Of a DNA stretch of 64,000 bases, positions 36,371-49,162 are shown one piece after another. Under the pieces are notes generated by a model. That model was given only the letters and a program-made list of their open reading frames with translations, did not search any database and had not been told where the DNA came from. Each line of letters opens with the position of its first letter. The first letter of the stretch is position 1. Source of the stretch: Cyanoderma ruficeps (Eukaryota; Chordata; Aves; Passeriformes; Timaliidae); NCBI GenBank assembly GCA_008694505.1, contig VZDJ01000623.1, positions 8,028,194 to 8,092,193 on the forward strand, given 5' to 3'. The position numbers and the translations under genes were made by a program.

Positions 36371-39300
36371 ACATACTGTTATAATATTCACTCCTAATGG
36401 GATTTTTCTTTGGGAAACAACCCATCTTGTCTAAGTATGATACATTGTGTAGACAATTCTGATCCATCAGGGGTCTTGTGAATATCATTATAATTGTAAT
36501 TTGTTTTCTTTGTTTATATGCTGGATGGGATCTGTCAGTTTTGGTCAGTATGAAAAATCAGATTTCTAATGCACTTTGGACTTCAACACGACATGCAATA
36601 GGACAGGCAGCTGAAAGAAACTGAGGCATCTTTTCTCCTGAGACCACTTCCTTGCCTCATGACCAGTTAATTGGGAACATGAAGATGATAGAACTGGAAA
36701 GAATTTGTGGAATGCTGAATTCTTTTTTTTTTCCTCTTATCTGTTGATGTTATAAAGACATTATCAGTCTGTACTAGTGGTGTGCTGTCCCTTGTTCTCA
36801 CTTGCTGTTTTCATCTGTGCTGACATCCAGGTCAAACTGCCAGCTTAACTCCTCTTGTCTTTCCTCACTTTCTTATTTCTGGTCTTTCCCCCAAAGGTCT
36901 CTACTGCTGTGCTCTGCAGAATTAATCTTCCAGCTCTTTTCCTCTGATATTTGTAGTGTTCTTATAACTTTTCTCCTTTGTATTTACTGAACTAGAAGAA
37001 TCAGCACACCTGCCTTGCCATATAGCATTAGGTATCTAATGTAAACCAGTTGCCAAGACTCCTTCTGTGGTCAATGGAGAGAGATAATTACCTCCAGAGG
37101 CTGATTCATCCTGTCTATATATAAGGGCAAAATTAATTTGCCAAAATACAGCTGCTTCTATCAGTAAATATGTCTCCAGATATCCAAAACTATGTCTGCA
37201 GCAGTATGTAATTTGTGTCAGGAGTACACTTTTGAAGGAAATCTTCTGGTTGTCTTCACGTGCTGTGATTTGGCTCACATTTCAGTGTGCCCACATTGGA
37301 TTCATTTCAGATGAAACGGAAAAGAAAGTTGATCTCTGCAAGTGCACTTAGTTTTCTACAGCCTCTGGACCATGAACTCCATCCATGAGACCAGATTTGA
37401 GTTAAAACCAGTCTGATCTCCTGATCCAAAGCATTTCCATATCTAAATTAGCAATATCAGAAGACTGCAGAGTGAAACTCTTGGTGCTGGTCACCCAGCA
37501 GCCACAGCTTTTAGGTCTTTTCAGGTGCCATGGGCTGCAGGCCTGTGAATGTAGTGCAGTAGGTGAGCTCCTGCTGTGCATCTTTTGGTTTAAATTCAAG
37601 TGAAAATCTTACAAGCTTGGAGAATGCTTGGTGTGAAAAAGAAGGTAACTGAGAAAGAGATTCATTTGAAAAGTGACCTTCTGATCTAAGCCAAAGAATC
37701 ACTGTAGAGGCACAGTAACAGCCCAAGACATCTCCATTATCGTGACAGATATGACACAGAACTTGTCAAAACCAGGACCCTTCTGGAGTGACAGCCAGAG
37801 GCCATTTGGGAGATGACATACCAGCATTATGTCACTTCAGAGCATATGGTTAGGTGGTTCTGCTGGATAACAGGTAAGATAAATTATTCTGTATAGGTGT
37901 CTCTCTCTTGAAGAGAGACAAATCCTACACAATTAGCTACGTAATTTTTTTAGTCACAGGAGATGAAACCGATTCTTTATCAGACATTAAACTGCCTCAG
38001 TCAAAGAGAATTACTTCAACAGCAAAAATTACCAGAGGAGACTTTAGGTATTTATATATTCCCCAAAAAGTCTTGCATAAGCATCTTCTGTTCCTGCAAA
38101 TGCCTAGAGGCGGTGCCACTGTCTCTGGGCTGAGTGCATAAGTGCTTATCTACTGCCCAAAGCCATCTAAGATTCACAGGATAGGAACTCCCAAACCCAG
38201 GTCTCTTAAGAACCAGGAACTCTGAGCACACCATGAAGTGCATGGCAAGCTGGCAGTCACAGCTGCTGCCATGCAAACCACTGCCAGAGGACAACTTCCT
38301 TTTGTATCTGTTCCTACATGTGTGCAAGAAGTTTAGGTAGCATCCCACAATGGATGGATTGCAAAATTGCTGGTTTAATGCTCTGTTTTCCTGTCCATGT
38401 CCCTCCACACACAAATTACTTGAAGATCATTACTGTGCCACTTGAAAATCTCTGCAGATACACAATGCTTCAGCATAAAGAAAAAGGAGGGAGGAGTTAG
38501 AATTGTTGAAGTTGGGGGGCCTACAGAGCATTGTGGTTTTCTTCTCATATGCTCCCCTTTGCTCAAGCTGTTAGATCAAGGACCAGCTTAAATGTAATGT
38601 GTTCACAATAAAAACCTCCACAAACCCTCATGTGCAGCCCCCAAACACAGTGAAACAGCACACTGGTAAGTGCCCATTTTGTAATGCTTTTCACTACAAC
38701 ATGCAAGTTACATACCTTGCAAGGTGCACATTTTAGACTAGGTTTGAAGTGCTTTTAAAGGACATTAAGGCTATTCCTGTCAGTAAGTGCTTTCTATATG
38801 TCCTTCAAAAACATTTCAAGAGATTGCCTGAAGACTTTGTTAGTACAATAAACTTTATCTGTCAAAGTGCTTTAAACTGACAGATTGTTTACACAAATCC
38901 ATTATATTAAAATCTGAAGTAAAATAATATACTGTCTAACAAATAATTATAATAAAAAGATAAAACTTTGTTAGATGAGAAGAGCCATACTCCTAGTGTT
39001 TTTTACTTCCTAAAGATATTGAGTAGTATCCAGTGAGATTCTCAGAAAGCCTCTGGTCCTGGTACCCAGCTCCAGAGCTATTAAAAAGGAACAGAGACAT
39101 TCAAACAGTCTCTGTGATGTCTTAAAAGCAGAGCTACAAAGAAAATCTGGAGAAGAACTTGGGGTTGAGTCAAGGCTTCTGGGAAGTATTCTGTGCTTTC
39201 TTTCACTCTGTTTAAACCAGTTGAAGAACATTTTTTCCAAAAATATTTAAAATTCTGTGCAGCTAATACCAGATGACTCTGATTATAATAAACTGTTTCT

Positions 39301-41260
39301 GCTAGGTGCAAATACTTGGCAAAGAGAGAGGATTTAAGTTGGTCCAGCAATAATTATTTTATTGAGTTTTGGCTAAAATATTAAGCTCCACTGCTTTACT
39401 GAAGGACCTTTAAAAAAAAAACAAATGCATACACTTCAGGCCGATATGCAGTTTCTATTTTGTGCCTAGGTAACAAATTCGGATGAAATTTAAAAAGTCA
39501 TGCTCTTTACATGCTCCACCTGTTTGATGCAAGACCAAAGGGATCCTTTGTTAAGGAAACTTTGCTTTCAAATTTTCAAAAATTATGATTTTACTGTTGA
39601 TTTTTGGAGAGATTCTAAGACATGCATTGTTGATTTTCCAGCACTTATCTCAGTAAGTAATCAAAATCATCGAAATTAGGTAAAGATGGGCTTTCTAGCC
39701 ATGTTTTTAATGATAAGGTATAGTTATTGCCAAGTAATGAAGCATTGGTCAGTATAAAATGTTGCTGAAGCCACAGCTGTATTTCTCACAGGATCCTTTT
39801 GTTGCATCACTTCACTCTCGTTCCATCACTGACAACTCCAAATGCCTGTTTGAGCATTTATTCCACAACTGCTGCTGCAGTTCATCTGCAGTTCATTCAT
39901 AACTGATCTGTAAATCCCCAACCCCTTTTCCTTCTGGTCTGTCTATAAGACTTTCCAAATGGACACACATGGTATTTACCTATCTAGTGGTAAGGTAGGC
40001 AGGTTATTCCCCCTACAAGGTTTTTAGTGCTTAAAAAGCATTTAGTCTGCACAACCTATGCAGCAGATATGTGTTAACGTTACTTTTGCCATTTGTGTTA
40101 ATTTGACCAATTTACTGTTCCTTCTGTCTGCTCTCCCATAGTTGAAGCTTTCCTATCAAGGCTTCCTTTAAATTATATTAAAAACAAATTAGGAGATAAA
40201 AGTTGTCTCCCTTTAGCTTTTACAGATTGTAGTCCTTTGCAGAGCTGAAGAGAGAAGAACTGACACAAGGGAGGCTGGAAGAATACCCTGCCAAGTAAAC
40301 CTCCTATGCAGGACAGAAGCAGACATGCATAAAAAACATGATGCTGGACTCCGGGGCTGCTCATTTCGCTCTTACTGAGAGCAATGTGACAGTAGCCATG
40401 TCTGTCCTCTGTGAAGGAGTGTTTGTGTGTTGTGTACCTGGTTGCTACAATGACCCAAGCAAACAGCACAGGGGAGGGCATAAGAGGACATTGGTGGTGC
40501 TGTGGAGGTGTTAAAGTCAGGTGGGGTTGATTCTGCCTTAAGTCCTGCCTTCAGAGCAGGAAAGGATTTTTTACCCACTAGAGCACTTGTCTAGAAGCCT
40601 TTAAAGTCCCATTGTAAGAGTTGTTTAGTCCCACTAGTTGTTTAGTATAGATTTTGAAGTGGAGAGGCAGGGCAAGAGAAAAGACACAGATACAGGCAAG
40701 GAAAAGAGGGATTTATTTCAAAAGGTTCTTTGCTCCTGCAATTATTTATTATAGACAAAAGTTCTTGTGGATGAGTTTTGCTTTTATTAAGTAGCTGAAC
40801 AGGTTTGACAGATATCACCTAGAAGAGGAGATTGAGTGGTGTAAGTGCTGATCTAAATGAAATATCGTCTCCATTCTGTGAAATTTCACTGCAGACTGCA
40901 GGATCACTCCTGTGTTGGAAGAGCTGTTGATTTTTTAGTTTTTTTATGGTTTTGTTTAATATGGTCATCTTGCACAAAACTGGGACATCAGTCCTGCTGG
41001 ATTTGTGGAAGCCACATTTATGCTAAAGGGAAAGGTAACTGCATGCTGTTCTCAGTTTCAACAGAAGCCTTGAAGGTTATAATTCAACTAATTTACATTT
41101 TTAAATATTGATATTGAACTTGCCTTGTTTTCAGCTTGGCATATGTATTTGCAGATACTTGAAAACTCTTTCTAAAAATATTACAGGGGTGTTTTCAGGG
41201 CTGGTGAATTGGCCTAATCTGATGGGTGGACATCAGATTGGCCAGTTGACTTGCAACAGA

Positions 41261-41433
41261 GCTGGCTTTTAGTACTGCTGCTGTCACTGGCTTGCTTGGT
41301 GGCTCTGGGCCATAATTTCATGACTCTGTAACTCCATTTTCTTGCCTCTAAAACAGAGATGGTTATTTTTACTTCCTTTGTAAAATGCTTTGAGATTTGG
41401 TCTATACCACAACAAACATTGCTAGTAGTAGTC
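41261..41433 (+). mobile_element. MIR-like (CORE-type) SINE remnant
   Basis: Successive blocks match the MIR-family middle and tail: CTGCTGTCACTGGCTTGCTT, GGCTCTGGGCCATAATTTCA, CTCTGTAACTCCATTTTCTT (usually CTCTGTGCCTCAGTTTCC), AAAACAGAGATGG, then TTGTAAAATGCTTTGAGATT (usually TGTAAAGCGCTTTGAGATC). Divergence is high, as expected for an element older than the bird lineage. It carries no gene. Confidence 0.65.
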
Positions 41434-43404
41434 ATATATGGCTCTTTTAAAGCCATAGGAAACTATCTGTGATTCTAATTTAGTCCCTGCAGTCAGTGGG
41501 GGTCCCTAAAATAATTCAGAATTAAGAGCTGGGAGAGAGTGGCGGTTGTCCAGACACGCCAACACTCCAGAGATGGAACTGCAGCTCCCACAGGTATGTC
41601 CAAGCTCTCTCTGAGCTCTGGCACTGCTGACAGGATATCCTTTGTGGTGTGGAGCTCAGCATGTGCTGCTGGATGCACCCAAGTAGCTCAGTGCATGGAT
41701 CCTGGGGTGATGAGCCCACACTGAGCTCCATCCTGCAGCACTGACACTGTTGGAGCATCTCCCCCAGTTAATTTAAAGCTAGCTCAAGTATGTCTGCACA
41801 AGCTGTGGTTGGGCTGTGACTGCAGCATAAAAATGCACCCTACAGGAGACCACAGGCAGCCAGAGCTTCTGAGAAAGTGTCTTAGTTACACTTGCAATCA
41901 AGCACAGGCTGCTGGCATAATTTCAAATTCACCTTACCTTTGGCTCATCATTCTTCATACTCTGCAAATATAGCTCAACTCTCAAAGGAAAGGGTTTGTT
42001 TATCATCTTCACCTGTCATAAATGGTGTTCTAGACTATATAATGCTTTTAAGAAAAAAAAATTCAAATGCCTCAATTTTCATTTTAGTTGCCATTTTATC
42101 CATACATAACTCTGATCTACCTTCTTTCCCATTCAAAATGTGGAGGAAGCTTTAACATGGTGACAGTTATGCTGAGAATTAGGCACTGTCACTGTTTTGA
42201 GAAAGAGGGAGAAATAGAGGCAGAGGAAAATTTATCTGCCATGGAAGACAAGGTGGGAGAAGGAATTGGTTCTATTTATTTATTTTTCCCTTGGGGAACC
42301 AGTGGTGTTGGGATCACATGGACTGTATCAGTAACTAACAAGCAATTGCGTCCTAATCCATTTTTTGCCAGGTCCCCTGTTTTTGTACACCTTATACCAA
42401 TGTTTATAAGAGGAGTTGTAAGCACGCTTTAAAATGACACAGCAAATTAATAACAAACTAAATAATTCAGTATTGTATGAAATGAGCTTCCTCTAGGATG
42501 TATCAGATAAATAAAACATGGGTTAGAAGTGTCTCTGAATGATGGTATTGTAGGAAAGGCATCTCAAAAAATCAAGGAGTAATGATCACATCATTTTAAG
42601 GTTTATAGTCTTCTTTAATATATTTGCAATATTTGGCTCCAAATTTAATTGCTTATGGGTAAGGTATACATTGAAAGGATCTGGCTTTAAGTCTCATTAG
42701 CTGTGCTAAGTATCAATTCATTTGGCAAAATAATCTCCCAGAAAACAATTTGTGCCAGTTCAATGCTCTTTGATGGCTGATTTCTCAGAGATCTATTCTG
42801 AGCATAGAAAGGAGCCACATGATTCATTCTGCTTGTGCATATCTATTTTATCTCTATAGAAGGATTATATATGGAGAGATAAAGGTTTGTTAAACAAAGT
42901 ATCATTAATCACCCTGTCCGGAAATGTAGACTTTGCAGGAGCATGCTGTAATTTGCATCACTTTTGCTATGCCTTGTCACTGCTGCTGGAGAGAAATAAC
43001 AAACCTGTATTTATGAAAAGGACAGGTTTAAGATGAAAATAATTCTATCTGAAACAGTGAGAATGGTACAGAATCCTGTCGCCTGCACTCGATCAACGGG
43101 AGAACACTGTATTTGTAATAAATTCCTTTTGCTCTGGATGAGTTCTGCATTTTCAATGAGGTTAACTTGGCAACATTCTAGTTGATTTTAATAAAAATAG
43201 CTGCTTTGAGGACAGGGAGCTGAGGTTGCCAAATTTACAACTGCCTTGCACAATTACTCTTACACCTCCTTCAGGGCTACTTAGAACCAGTAAGCAAATT
43301 AAGTGTATCGATTGCAATTTTGTTGGACTAACCCTTTTTTCTTAAGGAATAAACTTGATTCCTTTCAGTATGTGTCTGCTCAGAGTGATCTCTTTCCTTT
43401 TCAG

Positions 43405-43484
43405 CCATAACACAAAGACAACATCATGGCTGGATCCACGACTTGCGAAAAAGGCTAAACCTCCAGAAGAGTGCAAAGAAAATG
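43405..43484 (+). CDS. MAGI2: MAGI2 internal coding exon: second half of WW domain 1
   Basis: The exon is 80 nt. Its acceptor is TTTCCTTTTCAG, ending at 43404, and its donor is AATG|GTAGGT. The first C completes the Asp split with the exon at 31052. The reading frame then gives [20 protein letters not shown] and EECKEN, and the last G begins the Glu of the next, unseen exon (expected ELPYGW, the start of WW domain 2). The segment carries the His of the ligand groove, the T-K-T-T-S-W strand with the second signature Trp, and the DPR-L closing motif, so WW domain 1 is complete and canonical across the two exons. The basic run KKAK lies just after the domain. The split WW domain (Asp codon interrupted by a 12.1-kb intron) and the phase agreement make this assignment firm. 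Confidence 0.97.
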
Positions 43485-43528
43485 GTAGGTGATTAAGTTT
43501 TCCTTGCTGTTCAGAGGGGATTTTCCTT

Positions 43529-43545
43529 TGTGTGTGTGTGTGTGT
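43529..43545. repeat. GT dinucleotide repeat just after the WW1 exon
   Basis: About eight GT units start 45 bases after the donor at 43485. Confidence 0.88.
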
Positions 43546-45277
43546 CTTTCAGTCCTTACAAAAATCAGGCATTTGGGGGAATGATGAAAGGTGTTTAATT
43601 GCTGCTTTGGTTAGAAGCCATAAGTGATACCAGTTCTCAGTGTGCCATGTGTTTCTGCTTTTTATTCGCTTTTCTGATGCTATCCAAAACTGAGGATCAC
43701 AAGTGTGTTTTCTGCCTGTTGTGTGTGTGACTCCGGGACTGACCCTCTCCCTCATCTCCTACAGAGAACTTTGGTCTGCAGAACAGAATCCTTTTCAGAT
43801 TCTGAGCTTTTAATCTACAGGCGATTCAATGCATAAGGGAAACTAGCAGCACCGTGGGAATATGAATATTGTTTGATTTGTATTTAAAGGTACAGTGCTA
43901 TGCTATTTAGTAGCCAATTTAAACAAAATAGTGTCTGATAAAACAGGGTGTGGGAGGCAGAAAAGAGATCAGTGTCTGTCAGAGTTCAAGGCTGGATTCG
44001 GGGGGTACTACATTGCTAATGCTTTAAAATTTAAAAGCATACATACTGCTGAGGATGCTTAAAGGAGCTGTAGCTGCTGTGCAGGAGAGATTATTATATG
44101 AACAGATTCAGAGATTTGAAATAATACAAATCATATCAGTATAATTTCCATTTTTCTCTGTGGTAAAGTTTATCATTAATCAAAATCATTTAATAAAGTC
44201 AAGGCAAGAATGTGTTGTAATCGATCTGTTTCTGATAAGGATTTTTTTTCATTGTTTTATACTTCCATGTCAGTTCGATTAGTCAGTTGTTATGATTTCC
44301 AAAAACTGCTACTTTTTTTTTTATTGTGAAATACAGTGCATTAAATGCATGCATGCTATGTGCATTAATTCAAAGCATTTTTAATTATTTTTAATGTATG
44401 CGTAAGTTATCATGTACTGCATCTGATTTATTTTAAATTTTCTAAAATACATTCATTTGGTTAACGTAAATACTATTAACAGAAAGGAAACTCAGGGCTG
44501 ATTAGGAGGTCACTGTGGAGTTGCTGGCTGTATGAATTGCAGGGTCAGTGGTTTGGTAAAAAATGTTTCTGGGTTGGATTTTTTTTGTAAATGGCTTTCT
44601 TTTGATAGATTGCTGTATCCTAAAAATCGCTTCCTTATTTCAGCAGCAATGCTGACGTTCTCTTCTGACATCAGAAATTACATGTCTGAATGATTTTGTG
44701 ATGCTTATTCTAGCACGGACAACATGAGCTCCCAGACTAAAATCTACAGTGATTACAATAGAGGTCTGATACTGAAAAAAAACAAGGGCACAGGAGCTTT
44801 GCTTTCTAAATCTCTCACATTACTTGTATGCTTGTATGAACCTATATCTTAGCCTGCTCTTAGAAAATACTAATGGAAAAAGCTGGAAAAAAATTCCACC
44901 AATATCTGTGGAGTAACATTGCACAGAGTTACTTGGAGTAGATATGCATTGCTTTTTTTTTCTTTTTCTGTTAATTGTTGTATAGTGAGATCAAAACAGC
45001 ACTAGATACTAAAAAAATACCTAAGTCTCTGCAACAATTTAAAATGAAGATAGGTGCATTAAAAAAAACACTATAGTTACTTGACTACCGGATTACTGAA
45101 TCACTATAGTATGCTGGGTCATGTTGTTCTTTTAAGGTTGCTCAGCTCATTAATGCAAAGTACTTGGAGTGATGCATAGAAGACTTTAGGGAGAGATTTT
45201 TCTATTCTTACAGTGATTGTTCTTTCAACATCCTCTCTTTTCTAAGGTTCTTCTGTTTTTCAAAAATGTCATTCGTC

Positions 45278-45312
45278 TTTTTTCTTTTTTTTTTTTTTTT
45301 NTTTTTTTTTTT
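45278..45312. repeat. Poly-T tract with one unresolved base
   Basis: Nearly uninterrupted T with one C and one N at 45301. It could be the reversed tail of a retroelement, but no element is recognisable beside it. Confidence 0.85.
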
Positions 45313-46235
45313 GATCCAATACCTGCAGAGGAAAAAGTTTTTCAAAATCACTTATATGCCTTAAAGTGACTGCACCTTGCCATGGAGGTCGAACACTAGG
45401 GACTTTGCTATAGCACACAGGGATTTGAAATTTTTGTTTGAATTTAATCTAACTTCCAGAATTAATTTCAGCTATGGCTTGGTAGATTTTTTATGCCAAA
45501 CATCTTTTCTGTTACACTTTGTGATTTATTCCGGCATATTTTACTCAGAGATACAAAATTTATTAAGACATCAGTGTTTAGATAGGAAATGATACTTACC
45601 TTGATGCTTTATCACTACATGCATAACTCTTGCTTTTCACTGACATTCATTTTGTCACATCTGAAACTTGCATTGATTCTCTGAGATACATTATGACGTC
45701 TTTATCATCTACCAGATTCTGCTATCAGGTTTTCATTGTGAATAACTCAAAAGTTGAGTTCTCCTTTCAGTTCAAATCCTGCCAAATCCTCCTTCTTCAT
45801 TCTGCCACCAGCACAGGTTTCCACAGCAGACAATGTCCAAGCAGAGTACGATATCAGAGTCCTGATGTTCTGGGCTGTTGATATTAAGGGCCCCCTCTGC
45901 TCCAGACATTTCCTCTCTCCCACTTTCTGCTCTTCAATATTCCTTTGACAAACATGATTTCTTCATTATCTCTGGCTTTTGTAGCTGCAAATGCCAGTGC
46001 TTGCTCATTTCCTTTCGCAGAATCTGAATCAACCTTCCAGCACATCCCTCCTCCTGAAAAATTTTCACATGCTTTTGCCAAGAGATTGACAAGCTCTACC
46101 AAGTCAAGCTTTCTTCACCTGCATGCTGTGGACTCTTTCTGTTTTTCTTTAATGACACCTACTACTCTAAATCCCTTTGTAGGTCAGGAGATTTTAAGTG
46201 CTGATCTTTATTTCTGTCTCTATGTCATGGAACTT

Positions 46236-46370
46236 CTGTGTGAGTTTCAGCAAATTACTTTGACTTGTACTCTGTCAGACCTACTTAGATGGCAGGACTT
46301 TGAAGCAAGAACTGCCTCTTGTTCTCTGTTTTTATGGTGCCAATCTGAGTTTCATAATAGCAATAAGTAG
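46236..46370 (+). repeat. Possible ancient SINE tail remnant
   Basis: GTGTGAGTTTCAGCAAATTA followed by CTTTGACTTGTACTCTGTC resembles the conserved MIR middle. AACTGCCTCTTGTTCTCTG followed by TTTTTATGGTGCCAATCTGA and CAATAA resembles an amniote repeat tail (GACTGTCTCTTGTTCTGTG...GCGCCTAGCAC...AATAAT). The evidence is motif order only. Confidence 0.35.
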
Positions 46371-48791
46371 AAATAGCTGGCAGTTCTACAATAACAGCTG
46401 CAATTTTTTGCACATTTCTGGTTTCTTCCAGAAAATTTTGACCTTAATAGAAATAATTGTGTTTTCCCTGCTGAAAATATAAATAAATATTTTGGCTTTC
46501 TGAATTTAAATACTACTTTTAAATTATTTTTTCACATCAAAATTGGTTAAAAAATTATTATGTGTAGAGTACTAGAGAAGTTATACTTCTGCCCCCTTTG
46601 CATCTGTGAGCTAGATACCCTCATTGCTAAATTTCCTGTAAAGTCATGTAACATAGCAGATTCCCAGGCTTTGCATGATTACGGGTATATTGTATGAGTG
46701 GTCTTCTAACTGATTCTGTTCTTCAGGAGAGAATATGGAAAATAATAACAAGTCCCATAACACAGTAAGAAATGTAGTTTAATATTGAAAGGCAGCTCAG
46801 CTGTAATGACATGAAATATCGCAGGTTTTAGAAAGTTCATTTTTCATTAAGATATGTAGCAAATTTTTTTTCAAATTCTTTAATTCATTTAATTTCATTT
46901 TATTCTGGAGAAAAATCAACAATTTCTTCTGTATCCAATTTGCAGATTTAACAGCTCTTGAAATTTCCTGAGATCAGATATGACAAGTTTCACTTATTTC
47001 CTCTAAAAAAATGTCACTAATTTCATTACTAATCCATTTCAAGCCATAGTCTCTATCACACTTAACCCTCTCTTTCTTTTTAGTCAACCTCCTTTCTCCT
47101 ACCCCTAGTTTTCAAATACAAGTAGGCCTACAACTATAAATAAAACTTTGATTTCACCTAGCATTCATCCGTCATCTGTCTTTCCATCTCCTCTACACCC
47201 ACCAACTTGACTGCAAAATATAGATATTTATGTAGGGTGAGCCGAGTTGCCTTTATACTTCATTGACTGGGAATGTCGGCTGTGCTTTGGCACTTAGAGG
47301 ACACAGACACCTGATTCACCTGTGTAAACACCTGTGTGTAGACAGGCTGCTGCATTTCACTGTCTTCGTGTTGCAGTGAGCCCCACCCCGTCCCATTTTG
47401 TTGGGTTGTGTATTCCCCATTCCTGCAGTCACAGGCAGTACCTTTGATGCTCTCACTGCCCCACACAGCTCTTCTGCAGAGCTTCAAAATTTTCAGCAGC
47501 ATTTGTCATTGCTTACCTGATTCTTTACTCTGCTGCAGTAAGATGTACCAGCCTTTCATATTTCTGTTTCATAGATGCATTTGGGTATAGGCATCCTGCT
47601 TTTATGGGTAAAGCATTCTTTTTTGATTCCTTTACATGTATTTCTCACTGGAAGCCATGTAGCAAAATTTTAACTTATACAGATGCTGTTTGTGTTTTCT
47701 GATGCTTGCTAATGGCAACTTGCAGAGGGTAAATACTTTCCTACAAATAGTTTTTTGTTTGATTGTTTTTACAGATTATTAACCCCATTTTAAGTATTAT
47801 TTAATCAGTTTTGTAATGGAGCTGGCGTTACTTGTAATAATATTGATCACAATGATTTTTTTTCTGTCATTCTTTGACATATTGAACATGGTTTTCTCAG
47901 CTTGCACTTTCAATTTTGAGTAAATTGAACCCTAACAAAATATCTTGAACTGTTATGACCTTTGGAAGGACATTTCATGCTGGCAACACCATCTGGGCAT
48001 TCACTGACCAAAACACCCTTCCATGCCAAACTCACAATTATGATAATAAAAATAAGAAAAGTGTCACCTCATTAGATTTTCTTCCTGGGACAAGTTCTCT
48101 GGATAACCTGGTTCAGTGACATAGCTTGTAAGAGTAATTCTTCATCCTTGGACAAGGTTTAAGGCAAAATAGCTGTCCACATGTACGTACCTTGGCTGTC
48201 TGTGCCCCGGGCAGCATTCTGGTATTTTTGTGGGGGAGGTCTTGCATACAGTGAAGCTTTTTTGGAGGACACTTATCAGTGTAAGAGATAAATCCTTTAA
48301 GCTGTAATGGACTACTAAGTATTACTTTACCTTCAGAACCATTACAGTTTCTCACAGCCTCAGCCATACAAATCCCTGTAGAGTGCTAACACTAATCTTA
48401 AATAGAGTTGGTAATTGCAAGGACAAGATGGAGTAAAAGTAGAGAAAAAAAAATCTATTTTCCTTGATTATTTTAGCAAGCACTTGGCTCTCTTGCACTC
48501 ACTGCTCCCACTGCTCACCCAGTGGATTTGAATGGGGGGGAGGGGCCCAGAGGCATCCCACAGCTGCCTGCTGTCACAGCACCCAGCCTGCAAGGATCCC
48601 TGTCTTTGGAGGTATTGGCAACCCATAGCAACCCTTCCAGCAACCTGAGGATTTTAGAGGTTGCTAAATGCAGGTTGAGGAAGCTACTAGCTTGTCCCAT
48701 GGACTTTCATGAGGAAAACCACAGGCTTTCATTCTAATTGCTTCATGTTGATATGAAAATAAATCACTTCAAATTTCTGAGTTTTATGAAA

Positions 48792-48797
48792 GAGGGT
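48792..48797. repeat. Target-site duplication, left copy
   Basis: GAGGGT immediately before the TG end of the solo LTR, repeated exactly at 49157-49162. Confidence 0.8.
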
Positions 48798-49156
48798 TGT
48801 CGCAATATCAGACGCACAAAGGACGATGCAGACAGTAGAAAGTCAGGCTGGAAATTTATTTANNNNNNNNNNNNNNNNNNNNNNNNNNNNTATTTATTTA
48901 TTTATTTATTTTAATTTTTCTGACTCCATTTTATATGCACTTTTAAAAAAGGCAAAAGATTGGCTACACAGGTTGCCACGTCTTCGACTTCGTAAGTGAA
49001 TATCACTATTCATTATTCATAGTTAATAATTTCCCAGAGGAGAAAAATGTAAACAAAATAAATAATTTAAAATATATACATAGTTTACATAAAACTGCAT
49101 GAAAATCTTTATTACAAAATTGCAAACACTCAAAAGGCAAAAAGCGTAGAGCAACA
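48798..49156 (-). mobile_element. Solo ERV LTR with exact 6-bp target duplication
   Basis: The insert begins TGTCGC and ends GCAACA on the plus strand, so the ends are TG...CA and form an inverted repeat matching at five of six bases. It is flanked by GAGGGT at 48792-48797 and again at 49157-49162. A 6-bp duplication is typical of class II (ERVK-like) retroviral LTRs. Antisense TATA (plus TTTTATATGCAC near 48930) lies before several antisense AATAAA signals, so the LTR points to the minus strand. Length is about 359 bases, including 28 unresolved bases. No viral genes are present. Confidence 0.82.
48863..48890. other. Assembly gap of 28 unresolved bases
   Basis: A run of N lies inside a TTTA tetranucleotide repeat on both sides (TTTATTTA before, repeated TATT/TTTA after). 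It is probably a collapsed or unsequenced microsatellite in the LTR's poly-A-signal region. The true length is unknown. Confidence 0.95.
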
Positions 49157-49162
49157 GAGGGT
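49157..49162. repeat. Target-site duplication, right copy
   Basis: GAGGGT immediately after the CA end of the solo LTR, identical to 48792-48797. Confidence 0.8.

Noticed and set aside
45945..46370. 141-codon open frame on the + strand, with an overlapping 72-codon frame on the - strand
   Set aside because: No recognisable domain, no splice or promoter context, and its 3' part overlaps a likely repeat remnant. Low-complexity Ser/Phe/Leu content fits a chance frame in T/C-rich DNA.
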